Origin: Schistosoma haematobium
Taxonomy: Eukaryota > Platyhelminthes > Trematoda > Strigeidida > Schistosomatidae
Direction: 5' to 3'
DNA: 64,000 nt
Assembly: GCF_000699445.3 (NCBI RefSeq)
Contig: NC_067196.1
Location: 3,658,001 to 3,722,000 of the forward strand
Shown here: positions 57,301 to 64,000 of the stretch, one piece after another
Numbering within the stretch: the stretch's first letter is position 1
Layout of the letters: the number at the start of each line of letters is the position of its first letter
The notes under the pieces: model-generated
Seen by the model: the letters and a program-made list of their open reading frames with translations, nothing else
Databases searched by the model: none
What the model was told of the DNA's origin: nothing
Program-made: the position numbers and the translations under genes

Positions 57301-58830
57301 TGAAAAAACATTCCCAAAACGATGAGACTGTATATCTATCTGCCAGTATTCCAGTAACCATTCCGAGCAGTCTGTCACTGGTTAAAAATCTTACACTGAA
57401 ACACGCTTAGACTGTTAGCCTGATTAAATACAACTTCATCCCCAGTGGTCCGGAAACACCCAGCAGTACATTGAGCAACTAAGGGCAAATTTTAAACAAA
57501 GTCAAATAATAAAAGCCCAGATGAGGAGAAATGAAGAACAAAATGGTTAAAAGAGACCTGAAGAACATTTAGAATATAAGACAGGAAAAGACAAACGGAT
57601 GACAATACTACCCAATAACGTGCCTTGGAGGGATTTACAGAGTATTCTTTTCGTCACACTGCCCGTTTCAAAAATAAAGTTATAAAATAAACGAGGGAAG
57701 GTATATAAATGCTTCTAAATGTGGAAAGCGCGCTTCAGAATCGTGGATGAAGATAGCACGTGATTATTGGAAATATCCAATCTCATCAAATCCGAACAAC
57801 ATGTTGCATATCATGAACAATACTTTTACAAACCCACTTGATGCGTCCGATTTTAGCACTTTTGAAGCATATAGTATGGCGAATTACGTGAATAAAGCTT
57901 ATCAAATGATATAAATTTGCTGCAGTTGTGCCTACCTTTGTTTACCAGTCTTCAATTTTTCAACGAATCGCTTCTCATGGTTTCACGAAAACTGATATTA
58001 TCGTTAGTTGAGAGCTTATCTATATGACCCTGGGCATGAATCAAATTAAGGCTAACAAGCAGTGTGATACAATTCTTGATATCTTGAACGTTAGTTTCAT
58101 GCACTTTATCATAACTAATACATCCGGTTCTAGCACCTGTGGAGGAACACATCGCAATCATATGAAGTCTACAACTAAATTACATTTTAAAGGGCAAACT
58201 CTCTAACGTTCTCGTTGCTCTGACGAGTTACGTTATGAAATTTGGCTGTTTCACGACATTAGTAATAAGTAGTAATTATTCGAGAGTTTCTTGAGGAAGT
58301 GAAATAGGCTTACGTGGAAGTGTCAAAATGTTTAGTAAGCTGCAGGCATGCATTCCGATAAATGTAAAGAAATGGACTACAATTTTGTCATCTTTAAATT
58401 TTTTCCTGGTCATACCACAGATTTCAAACTATCAAACATGATTTTCAAAAACTTAAGAACTTGATCGTATCCAATTATTCAGTCGCAGTCTCCATCGCAA
58501 CAGAAACGTGACAACTGAAAGTATTCAAACAGATTTTCCAACTGAAAATTCACGAAGTAATGCAATTCAAGGCAGGTAGTCTTACGTCCTTGATCCGTCT
58601 ACTCAGTAGTATACGGAAAAGAATTTGTCGTAATATGGGTTAAGGCTTTGATACAACAAGAAAACTGGTTTAACTCTGAAGATAGAAATGAGAGAGTATG
58701 AACTGAGAGCGAACATATTTTGTCACCTGACTGGTTGACAATCAAGAGAGAGAGAAGACGAGTCAACTTGGACACCACTCGATTCATTCCCGTTCCCGAT
58801 TAGCGTAAAATAGACATGATAGAACTACCT
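57301..58830. other. Unassigned intergenic or intronic sequence
   Basis: No motif, splice-bounded exon or repeat identified. If SUCO 5' exons exist in this window, this is one of the few stretches not claimed by a retroelement. Confidence 0.3.
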
Positions 58831-58849
58831 TAACACAACTGGACGTATT

Positions 58850-59222
58850 ATTCATTTTTGGATAGGTTGTTTTAATCTCCCAATGATGTATAGGAAAACA
58901 ATTGGTCGGTCTTTTTCTGGCACAGGATGCACATATGCCAGAAAGACACCGACCAGTTGCATTTCCGAGCATCAATGAGAAGATTCAAACTACCAGTGTA
59001 AAAATAAATTAAACTTCACCTCATTCCATAGACTAATGGCTATCTACTACATGTAAATGGATAACACGATGGAATTTGATGTGGTTGGTACTGGGTTTGA
59101 GTCCCAGAGTGAACATTATCTCTGGTATGCAGGTACGTCCAGCTGATGACTCCCAAATGGGACAAAATGCACGTCTCAAATTCCACTGCTGGCCACTATC
59201 CATCTCTGCTTATGATGAAAGA
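58850..59222 (+). mobile_element. Hammerhead SINE, type a, with inverted leader (fold-back)
   Basis: 58850-58917 is the inverted copy of 58918-58985, with the arms TGGTCGGTCTTTTTCTGGCA and TGCCAGAAAGACACCGACCA around CAGGATGCACATA. Then the tRNA head (GTAAATGGATAACACGATGG, GGGTTTGAGTCCC), the ribozyme CTGATGACTCCCAAATGGGA CAAAATGCACGTC and the tail to CATCTCTGCTTA. CGAAA has become CAAAA, inactivating it. Confidence 0.8.
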
Positions 59223-59479
59223 ACTAAGTTTGGGATTCGTTATAAGTGCACAGTCAAGTACATCGTAATCACTAACTAGTATAAATACCTCAGGAAAAAA
59301 CAGGCCCTATCCAAAATGCTCTTCCAGCATGTATTAACACAGTTCCTCAATGGAGGGTCTTGAAACGATAACTCTCGATTACTGTGTACTCACTTACGGC
59401 TTATTATCTTCTGCCCGGAATAAATGTACCTGTTGTATGTGCAGTTGAGTATTTGTCCTGCTCACAACAGGTTATGCGT

Positions 59480-59750
59480 TGAAAGTATATTTATACTTTT
59501 CTGAGGTATGGCTCTCATATTCGAACTATTCACGTTGTCGAGCTTTGCAGTATGTGAGTAATTTTCATAATATTTGTATACGTATGTTCCACCATGTCAT
59601 GGTTGACGTCATTACGAACGAGATACTTGCGAAGGATGAGGACGCCTCCTACGTTACCTATACCAAGCCAGACTACATGACCATGAGGAAGAGTATTCAA
59701 CACCCCCTACGGCTACGGTAATGTTGGAGGCTAACTGTGAATGACCATTC
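59480..59750 (+). repeat. R3 repeat, copy 1
   Basis: GAGGTATGGCTCTCATATTC, CACGTTGTCGAGCTTTG and ATATTTGTATACGTATGT recur in the same order at 61560-61720. Nature unknown. Confidence 0.55.
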
Positions 59751-59839
59751 GAAGTTAGTTAGACATGATTCAGAATGTCATTCAACGCACTGTACTTCAG
59801 GGTAAGTAAACACATGGAAAGCAAAGATCCAGGGTTAAG

Positions 59840-61130
59840 AGAAGCACAGAACGCTTGCTAGAAGCCAAAGGAGAGCCTGGTATAAGTGGAATGACTCCTT
59901 GAAGAAACTGATAAAATTTCTTAATCGGCATTGAGAAATAGATACAAACTCCGAAATTATGGGAAATGTTTTCAGGTGAAGCTCGCAGTCGAAATACAAG
60001 CTAATTCTAAACATCTCTTCGGATTCATGACTAAGAGAAAGCCTTTAAACCAGGGAATTTTTACTCTTAAAGAGCCAAATGGCAAAAATCTCACTAACTA
60101 AGAGATAGCTGACATCTTTAGTGCCAACTTCACAGACAAGCTAAACTAGCAGCCTGCAAGCGTTGAACACCGGAATTCCAGTAACAGCTGAGAGTCTGGG
60201 AGATATCCAACTAACTCTTGGACTATTATTAGGTAAGGTGGAATCCTTACGTTTAAGAAAGTCATCAGGATATGACAACATCCCACTGACAATCCTGAAA
60301 CAGTGCGCAGAAGCAATCAGTACAGCGGTGTGTGACCTGCTCAGGCACCCTTTAGATCCATGACAACTACAAGGAGGTCACAACATCAGAACTTTAACAA
60401 GAAACAATCTTAGGTTCACTCCTGTTCACGATCTTTACCAACTGTCTTCTAGGCAAAATTAGCTCGAGGGCAATGGACTACGTAAACGACGCAAAGATCT
60501 GGGGGTTAATACGGAGCGAAAAGGATTCCCTTGAGTTTATAAAGGACCTTACAACAATAGGGGAATAAGAAGCAGACATTGGGTTAAAACTTGACCTGCC
60601 GAAATGTCAAGTCATGAACATTCTGCCTCAGTCGATACAAAACACTGACACCGTTCATGGGAATCCGCCCTCGATTGCCTTTTCAGAACATGATATTAGG
60701 TTTGTAACCGCAAACAGACTAGACACTAATTCAAATTACACATGGGCTACAACCAAAGAAAACTTAACTTACTAGTCAATGGTTGGACAACTGGATTTGA
60801 TCACTCCAACACTGTTTAGAGTGTACGAACGGCCACACCTTAAAGTTCATACAGTCCTTGAGCCTCCTTTCTTCATAAGAGATATAGATCTAGTACGAAG
60901 ATGGGCAACCAAGTGGGTGATAGATCTAAAACATAAAACCTACAAGGACAAATTCCAGCACTTCGGATTAGCCGTTTTGAGCTGCAGGGGAACATAAGGT
61001 GATATAATAATGGGATATGAAATATTCGATATTCCAAGCCACCCCAAAACGAGCATATTATCAAAATATCATCGTTATGCTCCTTGATGCAATCGCCCAA
61101 AAATTGCACATAAAAAGATACCCAGGTAGT
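59840..61130 (+). mobile_element. CR1-like LINE, internally deleted, decayed
   Basis: Plus strand: RAWYKWNDSLKK, VESLRLRKSSGYDNIPLTIL KQCAEAISTAVCDLL (60240-60345), then after a deletion SSRAMDYVNDAKIWGL (the palm box region, with V-N-D-A for A-D-D) and LKLDLPKCQV. Next come RVYERPHLKVHTVLEPPFFI RDIDLVRRWATK and YKDKFQHFGL near 60950. Many stops. Confidence 0.78.
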
Positions 61131-62394
61131 CTCTCACTCTCTCTCATCAAGATTTACCCCATCTGGGATGATCACAGACCCTCATTCGATAGCTAAGAAA
61201 ATAGACTTGATAAACATGTACTCACTCATCGAATAACGTCCCCATGTTGGACCTGCTGTGTCTGATGCATGTCTCAAAAATCACCACAGTTATCGCTACC
61301 ATATAATCAGAAACCACTTACGACCTGCCTTATGATCATCCCCGTTTGCCCTCTTCTTACAGATTACAAATTAATTACTTTACTCACTTATCTTCTGAAA
61401 CAGTCATCTCCTCTTGGCGCTCAAATAATCGACTTACAACTCCAGCACTGCAAACAACGACTAGGATGTCATACATTAGATATTATCAAATAAATGAAAC
61501 CGTCGTGAAACAACAAGAAGTGAAAGCAAATAAATCTATTGGTTTGTGAACCCTGTTGATGAATATATTGAATATTGGATTTACAATTGGCTGCGGTACG
61601 GCTCTAATATTTGAATTACTCACGTTGTCTAGCCTTGATTTTTGTGAGTATTTTTCCTAATATTTTTATATGTATGTACCTTACGCTACACTGCACATTA
61701 CAATTGCTTTAATCCGTAAATGTGATGTATGTTTAGTGGTTATTAATAAACCCAACATGTGGGTTGTAACTATTAATTGCGTAATGATAAGTCAGATCAC
61801 CTGTAAACTTTTCATCCTCAGGGTAAAGACAGGTCTTGAGATGCTTGATTTCCTCACTTTTTAACACATAGATAGTGAAATGTAGTTAGGTCTTCATATT
61901 GGCAGAAAGTATGCGTGAATATAAGTGTTTCCTTTATTTTTAAAATAAGCCGATTACACTAACTTCCGAACAGTAATTAATAAAGACAGATTGATTGTCA
62001 GTTGCCTTCAATCAATCCAATGTCGTCCCGTTTAGACAGTTAGCTCGATATCGTAAGACCCCGTTTATAATTACTTCACTGTTGCTTCACATAATAAAAA
62101 TTTCTGTCAAACTAGTGACTCAGTCCGTAATTACGTTGTATCAAGCCTCTGTAAACTCTATTGCTTCATAGTACGGTTCGACTGATTGTTTAGGTGCGTA
62201 GTGGCGTGCTGGCCTGCTCATAACTCTGTAGTGATCAGCCGCACACCTCGATTTGACATTGGAAAATAGTTGCTAGACAATATTGTAGCTTGAACAAATT
62301 TACTTGAAATGTATAATTTTATTAATGCGTCCGTATTCACAGATATTTTTATTTATGTTTAATAATCCATTTGATAAATGCTTTCTTAGTTTGT
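61131..62394. other. Mostly unassigned; contains R3 copy 2 (61560-61720)
   Basis: Apart from the R3 match (GCGGTACGGCTCTAATATTT, CACGTTGTCTAGCCTTG) nothing is recognised. Confidence 0.35.
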
Positions 62395-62760
62395 CTTATT
62401 GTCAATCACTAAGATGGTACAAGGTCTATCTGGCCTATCTTATGAAGACAGACTGAGACACCTTAACTTACGGGGTGGTCTAATATTGGCCTGTCGTACA
62501 CTGAACGATGACCTTGGTATTAACATGTCTTATCTTTTGCTTCCGTCTAGAACTGATCATTTGAGAGGACATTCGAAGAAAGTTCAAAAACCGAGATCAA
62601 ACCGTTTACGTCTGGAGTTCCGTTTCTCGCACCGAGTAGCGAATTACTGGAATTCTCTACCGGAACACGTAATATCAGCACCGTCTGTTAATATATTCAA
62701 AACGAGGTTGGACCTCCACAGTATTACAAACTGCAAGGATTAATATAGGTCGATAGACCT
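62395..62760 (+). mobile_element. CR1-like LINE, C-terminal end
   Basis: An open frame reads MVQGLSGLSYEDRLRHLNL, LILACRTLND, then FRFSHRVANYWNSLPEHVIS APSVNIFKTRLD, ending in a stop at 62743. W-N-S-L-P-x-x-V and F-K-x-x-L-D close CR1/jockey-group polymerases. A separate subfamily from the 46.8 kb element. Unbroken over its length, hence younger than its neighbours. Confidence 0.85.
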
Positions 62761-63329
62761 CCTATCCTTATTACTGAAGACTAATGACCATTGCATTACA
62801 TGGGGTGTGACGATTTACGATCATTAATTAAGTTTTCATTGGGTACTTATAAGTGGTTCTAATCAAACCCATGTAATTGTATGGTAGTAAATTAAAGGGT
62901 ATTTCACACATAGATAACGTTCTCGAAAATATACTTTAATAATTAGTGTGGATACAGGTACAATACTGGTAATTCAACGACCAGTTTTCCACTTCTACAT
63001 TTGTCTCACGCTCAACGCCATTGCGTAAATGTAAGCTCATCATGTTCCAACAAATTAGTTATACCAAATATCATTATTCTAAAACTTCATTGATGATATT
63101 AGTTTGGTAACTTGCATCCTTTAAGTGATTCTGGTCATTTTACTGCAATGATCCAGACACATAAATTGTCACTTGAAGAAAGTCTTGATTGTCTAATTAA
63201 GATCATTCCATGATGTTAGTTACAACAATCATCAAGCTTTCGACGATTTCCTTTCCCGATAGCATAAACTCAGAGGTTTATCAAACGCCAATCGAAAACT
63301 ACATTTGATTTCAGTTTGACAATCACATC

Positions 63330-63890
63330 GAAACAAGCTACACAATACCGAACCTCTACATTACTAACATGGCATGTGTTCGGTTACAGCAATGATAGTG
63401 TAACTACCTTGGACATGTCCTACGAATGTCGTGTCAGAGAATTCCACGTCGCGCATTGTTTGCCGACGCTGGGACCAGCTGGAAAACCGGAGAGGTGGTT
63501 AGGTTGTATCATGGTATGAAAGATGTACAGAACTGGTCTCTGTTGGTCCTTCACAATTCCCTGGTTGGGGTCCTAGAGATGGTGCAACACAGTGGCTTGA
63601 GACGTAATCAGACATGGTTCAGAATAGAAGCTAGTGGCGGTCTTGCCGTAACTTTTTACTTTTACTTCATAAACAATAACGTAACTTTAACTGAAAGGAT
63701 TCCTTCTAATTGTGTTTTGTCAATTAAATTGCCTCTCCCATTATTATTTCACTTACACTAATTTCTGTTCGTCGTTCTCCTTTTTCTTATACGCACTTTA
63801 CATTCTCTAACTCTTCATAACATTGTTATTGTCTGGCGCATATGCATTTGGTGCCCCACTTGTACCGATATTTGCGTGTTCAAATAAATG
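63330..63890 (+). mobile_element. RTE-like LINE (type A relative), C-terminus ending in an R1-type 3' tail
   Basis: LGHVLRMSCQRIPRRALFAD AGTSWK, with other-frame remnants of WGPRDGATQWLET and Q-N-R-S-x-W matching the type A C-terminus. After a short UTR the last ~55 bp (GGCGCATATGCATTTGGTGC CCCACTTGTACCGATATTTG, then AAATAAATGG) equal the 3' end of R1. Confidence 0.78.
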
Positions 63891-64000
63891 GTCAATGGAA
63901 AAAGATGGTTATGCGCCCTCACTGCCTGTTTTGTTTATGTACAGAGCCTTCAAAATGTTTGTGGAATTCACGGACACCCTCTCTCAGCAAACGAAAAATG

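Noticed and set aside
58599..58975. Minus-strand frames that might hold SUCO N-terminal exons
   Set aside because: No signal peptide, no phase-compatible donor, and part overlaps a SINE.

Overview
The window is AT-rich, intron-dominated animal DNA that I read as a blood fluke (Schistosoma, Platyhelminthes). The evidence is tRNA-headed SINEs carrying hammerhead ribozymes of the schistosome Sm-alpha type, Penelope-like elements, RTE- and CR1-type LINEs, and (TA)n/(ATT)n/(GAT)n microsatellites. No bacterial features, rRNA gene, functional tRNA gene or CRISPR array is seen.

The backbone is one host gene on the minus strand. I could assemble 17 exons from 46558 down to a stop at 1919. It is an orthologue of SUCO/OPT (yeast SLP1), the SUN-domain membrane protein of the ER/nuclear envelope. 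The reading frame stays open across all 16 introns, giving about 1786 codons without the N-terminus. Order of the protein: acidic/Ser-rich N-terminal part, SUN domain (exons at 43763-44309, 41915-42022, 41473-41578, 39431-39668), long low-complexity middle, the conserved coiled coil (20359-20831 and 14560-14686), hydrophobic membrane segments (10258-11079 and 8082-8927) and an Asn-rich tail. The signal-peptide exon(s) and promoter were not found and probably lie beyond the right edge or in unassigned sequence at 50-64 kb.

Almost everything else is retroelement debris in introns or 5' of the recognised exons. (1) 'R1', a family of about 530 bp with an (AATA)n-like 3' end, has some 16 copies. 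Its last ~55 bp also end a LINE fragment at 63.3-63.9 kb, suggesting R1 is mobilised by that LINE. (2) Hammerhead SINEs come in three sub-types, often as inverted pairs and in circularly permuted form. At least two ribozymes (31974-32019, 55834-55876) keep all core residues. (3) Penelope-like copies lie at 5112-6540, 32345-33290, 35945-36240 and 50150-51745. The first is a 5'-inverted insertion, and three carry a hammerhead-like motif near the 3' end. (4) RTE-like LINEs lie at 11640, 19265, 24895-26530, 36245, 37745, 54555-56335 and 63330. (5) CR1-like LINEs lie at 46840-50150 (nearly full length, minus), 56340-56700, 59840-61130 and 62395-62760. (6) 'R2', a GC-richer repeat of unknown nature, has three copies.

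Right of 46.6 kb the window is a mosaic of nested LINEs. 51.75-54.5, 57.3-58.8 and 61.2-62.4 kb hold nothing I can name. All exon boundaries come from reading splice signals and frame, not from transcript data.
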